A DNA stretch of 20,867 bases, from positions 1-20,867 of the IMG/VR virus record IMGVR_UViG_3300035228_000973, one strand, 5' to 3'. The DNA is from a virus. The notes beneath the pieces were generated by a model. That model did not search any database. It was given only the letters and a program-made list of their open reading frames with translations, and had not been told where the DNA came from. Positions within the stretch are counted from its first letter, which is position 1. Every line of letters starts with the position of its first letter. Position numbers and translations under genes: made by a program. Positions 1-7,863 of this stretch are shown piece after piece.

Positions 1-269
1 TACCACATAATATCACCCAACTCAATGATAAGATGCTCACGATTATCTTCGTTCCATGGTTTTCCTTGGAAGACCATTTTTTTAATGATCTCAAGGAACT
101 CACCACCCTCAGCATTAATTCCAACCCCAGCAGTAAGAAGTCTCTCAATATTGGCACCTTGTCGATCAAGATCACCAATACGGTCAGCGAAATCAACAAA
201 GTTTGTAGAACATTCTGAAGTGACTTCTGCCACAAATTCTTGATAGCGTTCAAAATTAACCTTAGACAT
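1..269 (-). CDS. MazG-like NTP pyrophosphohydrolase, 3' end cut by window edge
   Basis: An open frame of 89 codons starts at the ATG at 269-267 and runs off the left edge without a stop. The visible protein begins MSKVNFERYQEFV and later contains EGGEFLEIIKK at about residues 56-66 and IELGDI at about 82-87. The E-xx-E helix followed by an E-x-GD helix is the Mg-binding pattern of the all-alpha NTP pyrophosphatase (MazG) superfamily, which hydrolyses nucleoside triphosphates to monophosphates and pyrophosphate. The ATG lies 2 nt after the gp41 stop, so it is probably the next gene of the same operon. The second metal-binding motif would lie beyond the edge, so the family call is by pattern and the substrate cannot be predicted. 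No strong ribosome binding site is visible. Confidence 0.75.
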   Translation of the reverse strand, partial: MSKVNFERYQEFVAEVTSECSTNFVDFADRIGDLDRQGANIERLLTAGVGINAEGGEFLEIIKKMVFQGKPWNEDNREHLIIELGDIMW

Positions 270-271
270 GT

Positions 272-1660
272 TTAGATAATAAATTGATTGAATTTGTCGA
301 TGCGTTTTTGACGACCAGAAAGATCTTCAAAAGCATCTGCTGGATCTTCAGTTGTATCAAGAAGATCCGGTTGTGCATCGTCCTCTACATTATACAACTT
401 CATCTTGCCTCTGTCAATACCTATGGTAAAGCGGCGGTGTATTGTAGGATCACCATAACGATTTTTCAGTTGCTTCACCATGAGACGCCCCGCCTGCTCT
501 AGTTCCTCAGTAGAGATTAGAGCAAACATAAGGTCAGCAGTAGCAGGCAGACCAAAAGATTCAGATGTATCAGTAAGTTCTACATCAGTAGAACCGAATC
601 CAGAACGAGTAGTTTGTGTTGCAGAAATAACAGGAACGTCATGCTCACAAGCAAGTCCACGAAGTTCTTCAGCAATCGCTTTCACATATGTATAGGAATT
701 AACAATGTGTCCCTTGTATCTGGCACTCGCACAAATATTTAGATAGTCAACAAAAATGATATCTGGTTTAAAGTCTTTCTTTAACGAGAGTTCGTTAAGG
801 AGTGATTTAAAATGACCAGAATGTGCGCTTGCTGTAGGGTATTCTTTAATAATAAGTTTACCCTGAGTCTTGCGTCCAATCTCCGTTACTCGGGATGTGA
901 ATAACTGCTCTGGTAAAGTAGAAATATCACGAATGTTGACACCAAGAAGATTGGCGTCAATTCTTTCTGCAATCTTTTCTTCAGACATCTCACAGGTAAT
1001 GTACAAAACATTCTTACCTTGAGTCATAGATGCTGCAGCGCAGTGACACATGAAAAGAGACTTACCAACACCAGTACCAGCTAGAGCAATGGTAAGTGTT
1101 TTGTTAGGAATACCTCCTTTAGTAATTGCATTGAATTTCTCAAGATCAAAAGGAAGTTTCTCTTCATCTCTATGATAATATTCATAGCGTTCACTTACAT
1201 TTTGTACGTAGTCGTGACCGATGTATTCGTCGAAAGATACTGCCAAGGCTTCTTGGAGTATTCCGGGGATCGCATCTCGTGAAATTTCCTTATCGCCTCC
1301 ATCTGCGATCTTGATCGATTGTAGGAGGGCGTTATAGATTGCTCGTTCTTGACACCATTTTTCTGTTCTATCAACGAGCCAGTCTGTGTCAACCCATTCG
1401 GTTGTATAAGATTTAACTTGATTAACAGACGTTTGATATGTTTCTTCATTTAGATCGTTTCTCTGTTGTAATTGTAAAATGACTACTTCTGATGTAGGAA
1501 CTTTATCATACTTAACAGAGAAATCTTGAATCTCTTCAAATACCACACGTTCAGTAATATCTTCAAAGTATTCTGCTTTGAGAAACGGAACTACTTTGCG
1601 GTAAAACTCTTCACTGGTGAGAAGATTTCGCAATATAGTTCCTTCAAGTTTCTCACTCAT
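272..1660 (-). CDS. 41: Replicative DNA helicase, T4 gp41-like (DnaB family)
   Basis: Hexameric 5'-3' helicase that unwinds the fork on the lagging strand and pairs with primase. The protein is 462 aa (T4 gp41 is 475). The N-terminal helical domain covers about residues 1-150. The RecA-like C-terminal domain has Walker A GTGVGKS at 195-201, an acidic ITCEMS strand at 221-226 and Walker B IIFVDYLN at 301-308; the DnaB-type motif region with SATQTTR follows. The frame extends upstream to 1702, but the ATG at 1660 ([10 protein letters not shown]) fits the family N-terminus and overlaps the uvsX stop as ATGAGTGA, so I chose it. It sits directly after uvsX and before a MazG-like gene. A C-terminal acidic tail rich in D/E is present. 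The gene is intact. Confidence 0.95.
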   Translation of the reverse strand: MSEKLEGTILRNLLTSEEFYRKVVPFLKAEYFEDITERVVFEEIQDFSVKYDKVPTSEVVILQLQQRNDLNEETYQTSVNQVKSYTTEWVDTDWLVDRTEKWCQERAIYNALLQSIKIADGGDKEISRDAIPGILQEALAVSFDEYIGHDYVQNVSERYEYYHRDEEKLPFDLEKFNAITKGGIPNKTLTIALAGTGVGKSLFMCHCAAASMTQGKNVLYITCEMSEEKIAERIDANLLGVNIRDISTLPEQLFTSRVTEIGRKTQGKLIIKEYPTASAHSGHFKSLLNELSLKKDFKPDIIFVDYLNICASARYKGHIVNSYTYVKAIAEELRGLACEHDVPVISATQTTRSGFGSTDVELTDTSESFGLPATADLMFALISTEELEQAGRLMVKQLKNRYGDPTIHRRFTIGIDRGKMKLYNVEDDAQPDLLDTTEDPADAFEDLSGRQKRIDKFNQFII

Positions 1661-2675
1661 CTTCTGTACCATACAAAAATTCTTTCTGTGCTTGAACGTC
1701 AATTGCCTCTAGGACTTCGGGGGTGAAGTAGGATTCGGGATCTTTAAGGATTGCTTTGGCATAGATTTTCTTTCCGCCAATCTCATAGCGTCCAGCAACA
1801 TTTTTCCACAACCCTGCTCGCTCGCCAATCTCAAGTAATCCATAGTGCTTCTCCAAACCTCTAGCGTCAAAATAGAGTCTAGTCTCTACCTTCGATCCTT
1901 CGCGTGTCAAACGAGACTTCTTAGCCTCGCATTTGATAATGTTTCCGATGAGATCTGTTCCATCTTTCTCTTTTTTCTTTCCGAGATAAACGATTGTGCT
2001 AGCAGAATACTTGAGTCCACTGCCTCCCCCCATTTCTTTTGTAGGGACATAAGAGCCGATGACATCATAGGTGTGGTTGGTAACGATCATTGGTATATTA
2101 GCCTTGCCAAGCTTCAGTGTCAAGATGCGAAAGGCGGATTTAACCAGTTGTGCTTTCGTCATATCACGAACGTTCTTGTCGTCCGCTGCGTCTTGAACCT
2201 CTTTGTTGGTAGCAAGGTTACCCAAAGAGTCTAGCACAAACATCAGTGGTTTGCGTTCGTCTTCGGGTTGTTCCATGTATTTATCCACAATTCTTACCGA
2301 TTGTGTACGGAATTCTTCAATCGTATTGACTGGAAATATTACCATACGATTAGAGTCAATGTTACGACTCTCAATCATCTGCTTACTAATGGCAGACTCA
2401 GTTTCAAAATAGATGACTCCAGCACCAGGATCAATATCGAGGAAATTGCGAACGACACTAAGACAAAAGAAAGTCTTACCCGTGCCTGATTCTCCTGCCA
2501 CGGCAGTAATTTTGTTGGAAGGAAAACCTCCAAAAATAGAACCGCTAACCAAGGCATTAACAATGTAACTGCCAGTATCAACGAAAGATTCGATATCGCC
2601 AGCAGCAACTCCGTCGCTAACAAGACTAGCATATTCATTCTTGCTGTCCTTGATAACGTTGTTTAAAAAACTCAT
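1653..2675 (-). CDS. uvsX: UvsX RecA-like recombinase
   Basis: Strand-exchange ATPase of the RecA/Rad51 family that forms the presynaptic filament for recombination-dependent replication and repair. It is 340 aa, shorter than T4 UvsX (391). Walker A GESGTGKT is at residues 61-68, the conserved YFETE strand with the likely catalytic glutamate is near 89-93, and the Walker B strand MFVLDS is near the middle. The following loop region, VTNHTYDV, resembles the RecA L1/L2 segment. The ATG at 2675 lies 2 nt after the gp43 stop, and the 3' end overlaps the gp41 start by 8 nt, so polymerase, recombinase and helicase are translated in sequence. Nothing in the gene appears broken. Confidence 0.95.
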   Translation of the reverse strand: MSFLNNVIKDSKNEYASLVSDGVAAGDIESFVDTGSYIVNALVSGSIFGGFPSNKITAVAGESGTGKTFFCLSVVRNFLDIDPGAGVIYFETESAISKQMIESRNIDSNRMVIFPVNTIEEFRTQSVRIVDKYMEQPEDERKPLMFVLDSLGNLATNKEVQDAADDKNVRDMTKAQLVKSAFRILTLKLGKANIPMIVTNHTYDVIGSYVPTKEMGGGSGLKYSASTIVYLGKKKEKDGTDLIGNIIKCEAKKSRLTREGSKVETRLYFDARGLEKHYGLLEIGERAGLWKNVAGRYEIGGKKIYAKAILKDPESYFTPEVLEAIDVQAQKEFLYGTEDE

Positions 2676-2677
2676 AA

Positions 2678-5167
2678 TTATAAAAATGATAGTAAAGAAA
2701 TTTTCTTTTCGTAGTCCCAGTCAATACATCCTAGCACATTTTTGACAGGTTCTAAGAAACACTTATCAAATTGTTTTTGATAATCAATGTACTTGTCTAG
2801 ATTTAATTCTTTAGGGATGTCACTAAAGAAACTGATGCAGTTTTGCATCATTGGATTTGGCGTCTTTAAATAAATGAATTTGATTTTCTCTCCTTCCTGA
2901 ATGATGGGGTACTTATTAGTTATCTTGTTCTTGCGAACATAATAATTGTAAAGTAATGATCCTCTCACATGGATAGGAGTTCCTTTTTTATAGATGTCAT
3001 GTTTACATTTGTATTTTTCCATACCATTACAACCGCGAGGGAAAGCAATGTTTACATACTCTTGTTTACGAGTATCTTGCTTGACATATTCAATGTAATC
3101 AATAAGGTCATCATTGGTTTTCGTTAGGATGATCTTGAATGCTTCAAGCAATTTATCTCTATAGTATTGTGGTGTTGATGATCTAGCAGTCTCAAGACCA
3201 CAAATTTTCATCTTGGGTTCTTTATATCGAACACCCTCACTATCCCATACATTGAGAACATAACGTTTCTTTGCTGTCCAGAAACCACGCTCAGCAATGT
3301 TCTCACGCTTCATCACCATTTTCTGAGCGTAAGCATTCATATAAACGGCGAGCTCTTTGTAAGCACTTTCAATATACTTTTCAAATTCCACCTTACACAC
3401 CTTATCAAGGAAATTGACAACTCCTTCAGCAGTCTTCTCTCTGTCGGCGTATACAGTTTCGACCAAAGGACCAAGATTGAGATACATAGAATCGGTATCG
3501 CAAGCAATAACATAATCAACATCATTCGTCTTCAGGATTTTATTTAAGTATGCATTAGTTTTATTACTAATCCATCGGATAGCCAACTGACCTGATGCTG
3601 TAATTGCCTCTGCAATCTCAAGTCGAAAGTATCTAAAGTGTTCGTTGCCGATAGCACCATAAGCAGAGTTGAGGGAGATCTTCTTTGCCATCTGGATGTT
3701 ATTGCAGCGAGCAATCTCTTTCTTTAGTTCAATGGTAGGAGTCTCTTCATACTGCTGCTTAGCAGCGAGCATCTTCTTCTTATAAATTACACGCTCATCA
3801 TACATCTTCTGCATCATCATGGGAAGGAATCCCATCTCATCTTTTTTATACAGAGTTCCGTTAGCAGCAAGACAATCAGTAAGATCTGATGTGTCTATCT
3901 CTTTCTCAAGCAACTTATCAACAGTTGCTGTAGGGTGTCTGTTTGGGAGCATGGTCTCTGGTGAGAGGTTATACTGCATGATAAGATGAGGGTACAGACT
4001 ATTAAGGTCAAAAGATACAACCCAGTCGTAAAACCCTGGAGTAGGTTGCTTAACATACGCGCCGCCATACTTGGAATCTTTTCTTGCTTCTTTTTTGGGA
4101 GGGATTGCAATTTGTCTCTTAAGCAACTCTACGTAGATATAGTTATCCCACATGCGAACCTGTGAAAATATATCCTCAAAATTTACCTTAGCATCATATG
4201 CCATGGTAAAGGCAAGTTCTAGCAACTTCATCTTGTCATCCAACTGGTCAACCAGGCGAACGTCAATGATGTTGTACTCTACAAACTTCTGCCAGTCTTT
4301 AGTGTAGAACTCTTTAAAAGTATCAAACTCACTATGATCTAGTTTCTTTGTACCAAGTTCTACACTAGCAATATGATCCAAACGATATGATGCTTGATTT
4401 GTATACGTGAACTTACGATACAACTCAAGATAATCTAATGTCGCGACACCAGATATATCATATGCAATTTGCTTGCGACCCTTAATCCAAATTTCACGAC
4501 AATACGTAGACTTCCATGGAGACAGCAACTTAGCATCACGCTCACCAAGCACACGTTCAATACGCTTACTGATGTAAGTCATATCAAACAACTGAACGTT
4601 CCACCCAGTAACCACATCTGGATAATTACTAATCCAGTGATGAATGAATGCTTGCAACATACCAACTTCTGTAGAGAAGTGCATGTAGTCAACATCATCG
4701 TGTGTATTGTTAAATGCATAACGACCAAACACAATGATGCGTCCAGTCTTACTATCTTTTAATGAGATAAGAAGAATCTCTTGGTCAGCAGTTTCAATAT
4801 CAGGGAAACCATTCTCTGCAGCAGTCTCAATATCAAGTGTGAAGACACGAATATCACTAGCATCAAACTGAATCTGATCTTCAGGATATTCTTCAGAAAT
4901 ATACTGATTCAAATATCGTGTCTGTCCACAGATATCGAAGTCAGGAATATCTTTATGATCTTCTACAAATTTTCTTGCATCACGAATTGTTCCTTGCTTT
5001 ACAGGACGAACATTCTTTCCATCTAGAGTTTTCCAGCGTGAAGGTTGAGGGGTGGGTAGATATAGTGTAGGGTTAAAAGGAACTCTATCACTGAACTGAT
5101 TTCCATTTTCATATCCACGAACATGGATTCGATTACCTGCTTGTTGTACGCTGGTGTAAAACTTCAT
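2678..5167 (-). CDS. 43: DNA polymerase, T4 gp43-like family B
   Basis: Replicative polymerase with 3'-5' proofreading. It is 829 aa and a single uninterrupted frame (T4 gp43 is 898). Exonuclease motifs are visible: ExoI D112-I-E114 in FTLDIETA, Exo[10 protein letters not shown] at 188-195, and Exo[13 protein letters not shown]. Polymerase motif A is FDLNSLYP with catalytic D387, motif B is KISLNSAYG, and motif C is DTDS with D557 and D559. All catalytic acids expected of family B are present. The ATG overlaps the stop of the small Sm-like gene upstream as ATGA, and AAAGGA lies at a good ribosome-binding distance. A TATACT box 23 nt before the ATG may give it an additional transcript start. 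It heads the gp43-uvsX-gp41 series. Confidence 0.97.
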   Translation of the reverse strand: MKFYTSVQQAGNRIHVRGYENGNQFSDRVPFNPTLYLPTPQPSRWKTLDGKNVRPVKQGTIRDARKFVEDHKDIPDFDICGQTRYLNQYISEEYPEDQIQFDASDIRVFTLDIETAAENGFPDIETADQEILLISLKDSKTGRIIVFGRYAFNNTHDDVDYMHFSTEVGMLQAFIHHWISNYPDVVTGWNVQLFDMTYISKRIERVLGERDAKLLSPWKSTYCREIWIKGRKQIAYDISGVATLDYLELYRKFTYTNQASYRLDHIASVELGTKKLDHSEFDTFKEFYTKDWQKFVEYNIIDVRLVDQLDDKMKLLELAFTMAYDAKVNFEDIFSQVRMWDNYIYVELLKRQIAIPPKKEARKDSKYGGAYVKQPTPGFYDWVVSFDLNSLYPHLIMQYNLSPETMLPNRHPTATVDKLLEKEIDTSDLTDCLAANGTLYKKDEMGFLPMMMQKMYDERVIYKKKMLAAKQQYEETPTIELKKEIARCNNIQMAKKISLNSAYGAIGNEHFRYFRLEIAEAITASGQLAIRWISNKTNAYLNKILKTNDVDYVIACDTDSMYLNLGPLVETVYADREKTAEGVVNFLDKVCKVEFEKYIESAYKELAVYMNAYAQKMVMKRENIAERGFWTAKKRYVLNVWDSEGVRYKEPKMKICGLETARSSTPQYYRDKLLEAFKIILTKTNDDLIDYIEYVKQDTRKQEYVNIAFPRGCNGMEKYKCKHDIYKKGTPIHVRGSLLYNYYVRKNKITNKYPIIQEGEKIKFIYLKTPNPMMQNCISFFSDIPKELNLDKYIDYQKQFDKCFLEPVKNVLGCIDWDYEKKISLLSFL

Positions 5168-5433
5168 TCGTCCTTTGCTTTTAAATCATAGTATAATGCC
5201 GAGTACATCGGTGCAGGTTCAGCAACAATAGTAATGTTTTCTGAACGAACAACTAGTTCTCGTTCTTCGCTGTAAGGAGGAAAGGGAGTGATCCCGTCCC
5301 CATCTATCTCACAAGGGTTTCTTAGAACACAATCGGGTTGTCCATACTGATTAGGATCTTCTCCTTCAAATTTAGGAATCTCCTCTATCTCAGCAATCAA
5401 CCAATGCCCATCAAACTTCAGAATCTGTAACAT
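5164..5433 (-). CDS. Small Sm-like (LSm-type) beta protein, paralogue A
   Basis: An 89-aa protein of unknown function. The frame is open further upstream, but the ATG at 5433 is preceded by a strong GGAGG site and gives the N-terminus MLQILKFDGHWLIAEIEEI. That strand-turn-strand pattern (hydrophobic, K, x-x-G, I-A-x-I-x-E), then RNPCEI, then ELVVRSENITIV, resembles the two other small proteins at 5411-5920 and 19148-19552, and the overall layout looks like an Sm/LSm-type small beta barrel. This similarity is by eye. The 5' end overlaps the upstream paralogue by 23 nt and the 3' end overlaps gp43 as ATGA, so it is co-translated with the polymerase. The C-terminal tail is charged (KAKDE). A role in RNA binding is possible but not shown. 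Confidence 0.75.
   Translation of the reverse strand: MLQILKFDGHWLIAEIEEIPKFEGEDPNQYGQPDCVLRNPCEIDGDGITPFPPYSEERELVVRSENITIVAEPAPMYSALYYDLKAKDE
5190..5195 (-). promoter_or_regulatory. Possible -10 box for gp43
   Basis: TATACT at 5195-5190 on the minus strand, 23 nt before the gp43 ATG, the same spacing as at three other block starts. No recognisable -35 at 16-18 bp. It lies in the coding end of the small Sm-like gene. Confidence 0.3.
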
Positions 5434-5920
5434 CGGTATCCTCCGCTTGTTCAAATGGAGTTGCGATAGGATGCTTATCTGTATCAGCAGCAACGCCTGC
5501 AGTAGGATCAATAATAGCGTTGGAAGTTGCTTGACTAATTTCTGCTAGTTGAGCTTCGGTATTAGGATTGGGTTTACCTTCTTCCCACTTAGGAATTTCG
5601 CTTTCCTGTTTTGCTACCATTGCAGAAATCTTTTGGCGATATGCTCCAGCAAGACCTTGATCGGGTTCACCGATTGCTAATACACTATCATAAGGAACAC
5701 GGAATTGATAATCAACAGAATAAGGATTCCACTTGCTGAATTTTACTTGGAGATCAGCATCTCCACCAGAAGGATCGTTAGAGGATACTAATTCGAGAAC
5801 ATATGGATTGCTCATTTGCAAACAAATTCCACGACGTGATTCGTCTTCTCCCTCAAATACTTCTTGAAGATCTGTAATGACACGTTCGCCATTCTTAAAC
5901 ACAATAATTTGATCGGCCAT
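5411..5920 (-). CDS. Sm-like N-terminal domain protein with acidic tail, paralogue B
   Basis: A 169-aa protein of unknown function. The frame extends to 5971, but that would run across the hsp20 terminator. The ATG at 5920 has AAGGAA at good spacing and gives MADQIIVFKNGERVITDLQ. The first 85 or so residues show the same series as its neighbour: K-x-G-E-R-V-I-x-D-L-x-E-V, then LQMSNPYVLEL, then FRVPYDSVLAI, consistent with an Sm-like five-strand fold. The remainder is a helical segment (GAYRQKISAMVAKQ) and a long low-complexity acidic tail ending TDVTDSEV, probably disordered. It is the first gene after a promoter at 5943-5971 and leads the polymerase operon. The family assignment is by eye only. 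Confidence 0.78.
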   Translation of the reverse strand: MADQIIVFKNGERVITDLQEVFEGEDESRRGICLQMSNPYVLELVSSNDPSGGDADLQVKFSKWNPYSVDYQFRVPYDSVLAIGEPDQGLAGAYRQKISAMVAKQESEIPKWEEGKPNPNTEAQLAEISQATSNAIIDPTAGVAADTDKHPIATPFEQAEDTDVTDSEV

Positions 5921-5942
5921 AATTCCTTGCTTGGTTTCTATA

Positions 5943-5971
5943 AGTATAACACAAAATGACAAAGGGGGCAA
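5943..5971 (-). promoter_or_regulatory. Promoter for the Sm-like / gp43 block, overlapping the hsp20 terminator
   Basis: -35 TTGCCC at 5971-5966 (4/6), 17-bp spacer, -10 TATACT at 5948-5943 (5/6). The -35 is made from the loop and 3' arm of the hsp20 terminator. Predicted start near 5936 gives a 16-nt leader carrying AAGGAA before the ATG at 5920. Confidence 0.65.
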
Positions 5972-5979
5972 CGCCCCCT
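5953..5979 (-). terminator. GC-rich intrinsic terminator after hsp20
   Basis: On the minus strand AGGGGGC (5979-5973), loop GTT, GCCCCCT (5969-5963), then TTGTCATTTT, an interrupted T-run. A perfect 7-bp stem 11 nt after the hsp20 stop. Confidence 0.82.
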
Positions 5980-5990
5980 GTGACAGATAT

Positions 5991-6398
5991 TTATTTGACT
6001 ACGTAAGTCGTTCGTTTCATGTGGTCTGGAATAATTTTCTCCAAACTCACGATCAGCATACCATCCTCAAACGTTACGTCCACAATTCTAACATCGTCAC
6101 CGAGTTGCCAAGTGTTAGTAAATGATCTTCGCGAGACTCCTTTGTGTAAGTATTCTGTTTCAGAATCCTGTCTTGCAGTATTGCTGGCAACTTTGAGAAT
6201 GTTTGATTCAGTAGATACTTCAATCTCCTCTCTTTTAAATCCTGCGAGAGCGATTTGAATTTCGTAATTACTGGCGTCATGTTTGATTAAATTATACGGG
6301 GGGTAATTTTTATTATGAGCAGACATCGAATCTAATCGATGGAACATATCATTTAAACCTACTGCGTGAGGTAGGTATAGATCCCAGGTATGTGTCAT
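5991..6398 (-). CDS. hsp20: Small heat shock protein, Hsp20/IbpA-like
   Basis: ATP-independent holdase chaperone; Hsp20 genes are near-universal in T4-like cyanophages. It is 135 aa. A short N-terminus with YPPYNLIK near residues 32-39 leads into the alpha-crystallin domain: NYEIQIALAGF at about 44-54, EEIEVSTE, then the closing DGMLIVSL motif near 112-119 followed by EKIIP, the usual end of the domain. AGGAG lies upstream of the ATG at 6398. The gene stands alone: an intrinsic terminator (6471-6504) precedes it and a GC-rich terminator follows immediately (5963-5979), so it seems to be its own transcription unit. No strong sigma70 promoter is seen in front. A hairpin with a UUCG loop lies in its leader. 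Confidence 0.95.
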   Translation of the reverse strand: MTHTWDLYLPHAVGLNDMFHRLDSMSAHNKNYPPYNLIKHDASNYEIQIALAGFKREEIEVSTESNILKVASNTARQDSETEYLHKGVSRRSFTNTWQLGDDVRIVDVTFEDGMLIVSLEKIIPDHMKRTTYVVK

Positions 6399-6432
6399 TC
6401 TAGTTCTCCTTGTATAAGCGAGATGATTGTAT

Positions 6433-6449
6433 GGACCCCGAAGGCATCC
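6433..6449 (-). promoter_or_regulatory. UUCG-loop hairpin in the hsp20 leader
   Basis: On the minus strand GGATGCC, loop TTCG, GGGTCC: C(UUCG)G closes a six-pair stem with one wobble and one bulged G. UUCG loops of this type are unusually stable and are known from T4 intercistronic RNA. It lies about 35 nt before the hsp20 ATG. Confidence 0.5.
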
Positions 6450-6470
6450 ACTACTATTTAATCAAGACAC

Positions 6471-6504
6471 AAAAAAAGTGATGTAGTGTTCACCGCATCA
6501 CTTT
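6471..6504 (-). terminator. Intrinsic terminator between regA and hsp20
   Basis: On the minus strand AAAGTGATG (6504-6496), 12-nt loop, CATCACTTT (6483-6475), running into seven T in all (6477-6471). A perfect 9-bp stem with a T-run; it ends the long block that finishes with regA. Confidence 0.88.
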
Positions 6505-6526
6505 ATAAGGGTTTCCGACTTTTGTA

Positions 6527-6546
6527 GAGACCGCACGAAAGGTCTC
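6527..6546 (-). other. 6-bp hairpin just after regA
   Basis: Inverted repeat GAGACC/GGTCTC (6527-6532 and 6541-6546) with an 8-nt loop, 9 nt after the regA stop. There is no T-run next to it on either strand, so it is not a terminator by itself. It could protect an RNA 3' or 5' end. Confidence 0.55.
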
Positions 6547-6554
6547 AAATTTAT

Positions 6555-6974
6555 TTATGCTTCTGGTTTTTTACGACCAATATTATATTTCGACTCTAGA
6601 ATCCAATCTCCCTTATCTTTATAAGAAAGAACTTTAATCTGATTTAGTGCAGCAACATCTTCAATTCTAGTTTTATCAACAATACCAATCAGACCCCAAT
6701 CTGATAGTAATTGCGAAATACGATTCCTACGTTGAACATCATTCAATGAAAGATTCGTGTTCTTTCCATCAAGAGCAAACAACTCTTTAAAGTGAACAAT
6801 ATAATACTTTCCTTGCTTATGTAAAATATGACATGATTGATATAGTTTCTTATCTCTTCTCGAAGCTACACCAATACGTGTTAACGTTTCGCGCACTTTC
6901 AAAAAATCATCTGGTTCATTTAGAACAACTTCCACCATATCGGATGGTTGCCACTCAATTGTAATCTCATTCAT
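6555..6974 (-). CDS. regA: RegA translational repressor
   Basis: RNA-binding protein that in T4 represses translation of many early mRNAs, including those for clamp and clamp-loader subunits, by binding near the start codon. It is 139 aa (T4 RegA is 122). Core family blocks are clear: DDFLKVRETLTRIGVA, LYQSCHILHKQGKYYIVHFKE and LLSDWGLIGIV. Compared with T4 there is an insertion of about 12 residues after MNEITI before the DDFLKV block. The ATG overlaps the gp62 stop as ATGA, keeping the T4 gene order 45-44-62-regA with extra genes inserted between 44 and 62. A 6-bp hairpin (6527-6546) and an intrinsic terminator (6471-6504) follow, so regA appears to be the last gene of the long block that starts near 14569. 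Confidence 0.95.
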   Translation of the reverse strand: MNEITIEWQPSDMVEVVLNEPDDFLKVRETLTRIGVASRRDKKLYQSCHILHKQGKYYIVHFKELFALDGKNTNLSLNDVQRRNRISQLLSDWGLIGIVDKTRIEDVAALNQIKVLSYKDKGDWILESKYNIGRKKPEA

Positions 6975-7360
6975 TTTATGCCGCCCGTATCTAATAATTT
7001 TTTAATATGATCCAAATCAGAATTAGTTAGGATTCTAAGAGCGGATTCTGCTTTACTATGGTTATATCCATAATAACGTTTTACCAATTCAAGGTTATCT
7101 AACTTATCCTTTTTTAACCAGGAAGAAAATCTCTTCCTTGGTTTCAAACTATTTAGGTAAAAGTCATATTGCATCTTCTTGTCAATAAAATTCAACTTAT
7201 TCATTTCATTGGCAAACAGAATACTATCAGTAAAACTAGAGAGACACTTGTTAACAATATAAGGAGGATAATCTTTAATACAATCAGGATCAATATCCAT
7301 CAAGTTTTTCTTAGATTGATTAATTGAGTAAAGATAGTCTCCTAGTTTACGCTTATCCAT
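6971..7360 (-). CDS. 62: Clamp loader small subunit, T4 gp62-like
   Basis: Partner of gp44 in the ATP-driven complex that opens and loads the gp45 sliding clamp. It is 129 aa, clearly shorter than T4 gp62 (187). Visible signatures are DYPPYIVNKCLSSF at about residues 30-43, then the block LNSLKPRKRFSSWLKK and LVKRYYGYN, which match the cyanophage gp62 pattern. The ATG at 7360 lies inside the end of the upstream gene (19-nt overlap) and the stop overlaps regA as ATGA. Its place immediately before regA agrees with T4. No ATPase motif is expected or seen. Confidence 0.87.
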   Translation of the reverse strand: MDKRKLGDYLYSINQSKKNLMDIDPDCIKDYPPYIVNKCLSSFTDSILFANEMNKLNFIDKKMQYDFYLNSLKPRKRFSSWLKKDKLDNLELVKRYYGYNHSKAESALRILTNSDLDHIKKLLDTGGIK

Positions 7361-7863
7361 TCTGGTTTTCTATGTGGTAGTTTAAGATAGTTAGATGACA
7401 CCCATGGTTTAGATGCAATGTACATCTTGTATGCTTCGATAGTAGTGATACTATCATCAAATTTATACTCCTCCGGCATAGCTCGAACAAAAGGAGTGTG
7501 ATCATCCCATCTTACATCAGGAATGATTTTGTCAGCAGCTTGAAGTGTAGTGAAACAGGTATGAACTTTTGCATAGCGAGCAGCATACTCTTGACATAGA
7601 GCAAACCCATGAGCAAGCAACCATCGTGTGTTTGCTAGAGTTTCGTTTGCCCAGATAGTGCAAGGGTGATTACGGAATGCTCCCTTGTCCGTAGCATAGG
7701 GTGTGCCGTCTTTCTTAGGCAATGTACCATAACCATGTCCCCACTTGTCTGAGGCGACTATAGAGAGCATCTGGCAGGTCTCTAGGGGCATCTTGACGAT
7801 GTGCTTGTCAGGCAGAACCTGAGCAGATTTCCATGGATCTTGATCGGTGACAAAGATATTCAT
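7342..7863 (-). CDS. Conserved phage protein of unknown function (HIVKM / AMPxEYK family)
   Basis: A 173-aa protein. I recognise the layout from many phage genomes but not an established function. It starts MNIFVTDQDPWKSAQVLPDK, followed by HIVKMPLETCQMLS (about 21-34), a glycine-rich stretch with KKDGTPY, FRNHPCTIWANE (about 63-74), a helical WLLAHGFALCQEYAARYAK segment and AMPEEYK. Conserved His, Lys, Glu and Trp residues in the first half would suit an enzyme, and the fold looks mostly helical. Similar proteins are sometimes labelled pyrimidine-dimer glycosylase, but I see no clear T4 DenV signature, so I leave the function open. The ATG overlaps the stop of the 47-aa gene as ATGA and the 3' end overlaps gp62. 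It is inserted between the T4 neighbours gp44 and gp62. Confidence 0.85.
   Translation of the reverse strand: MNIFVTDQDPWKSAQVLPDKHIVKMPLETCQMLSIVASDKWGHGYGTLPKKDGTPYATDKGAFRNHPCTIWANETLANTRWLLAHGFALCQEYAARYAKVHTCFTTLQAADKIIPDVRWDDHTPFVRAMPEEYKFDDSITTIEAYKMYIASKPWVSSNYLKLPHRKPEWISVN

Larger units (their letters stand above)
6471..6547 (-). ncRNA. Candidate small RNA between regA and hsp20
   Basis: About 75 nt bounded by the hairpin at 6527-6546 and the terminator at 6471-6504, with an unpaired linker of about 22 nt rich in A. CATAAATA, which fits a T4-type late promoter core, spans the regA stop (6559-6552) and could start an RNA right at the first hairpin. Alternatively this is simply the regA 3' untranslated region, possibly processed. 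Weak evidence. Confidence 0.28.

Noticed and set aside
2095-2122. TTGACA-17-TAATAT inside uvsX (minus strand)
   Set aside because: The -10 matches only 4/6, it lies in well-conserved coding sequence, and no gene start follows at a sensible distance.
2278-2285. GATAAATA in uvsX as a late promoter
   Set aside because: Internal to coding sequence with no start nearby; expected by chance in DNA of this composition.
25-2489. Several plus-strand open frames of 60-130 codons over gp41 and uvsX
   Set aside because: They mirror long, clearly homologous minus-strand genes, have no ribosome sites or families, and look like shadows of codon use.
5988-5995. AATAAATA over the hsp20 stop as a late promoter
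   Set aside because: A start here would fall in the terminator stem immediately downstream; the motif is short and frequent in AT-rich DNA.
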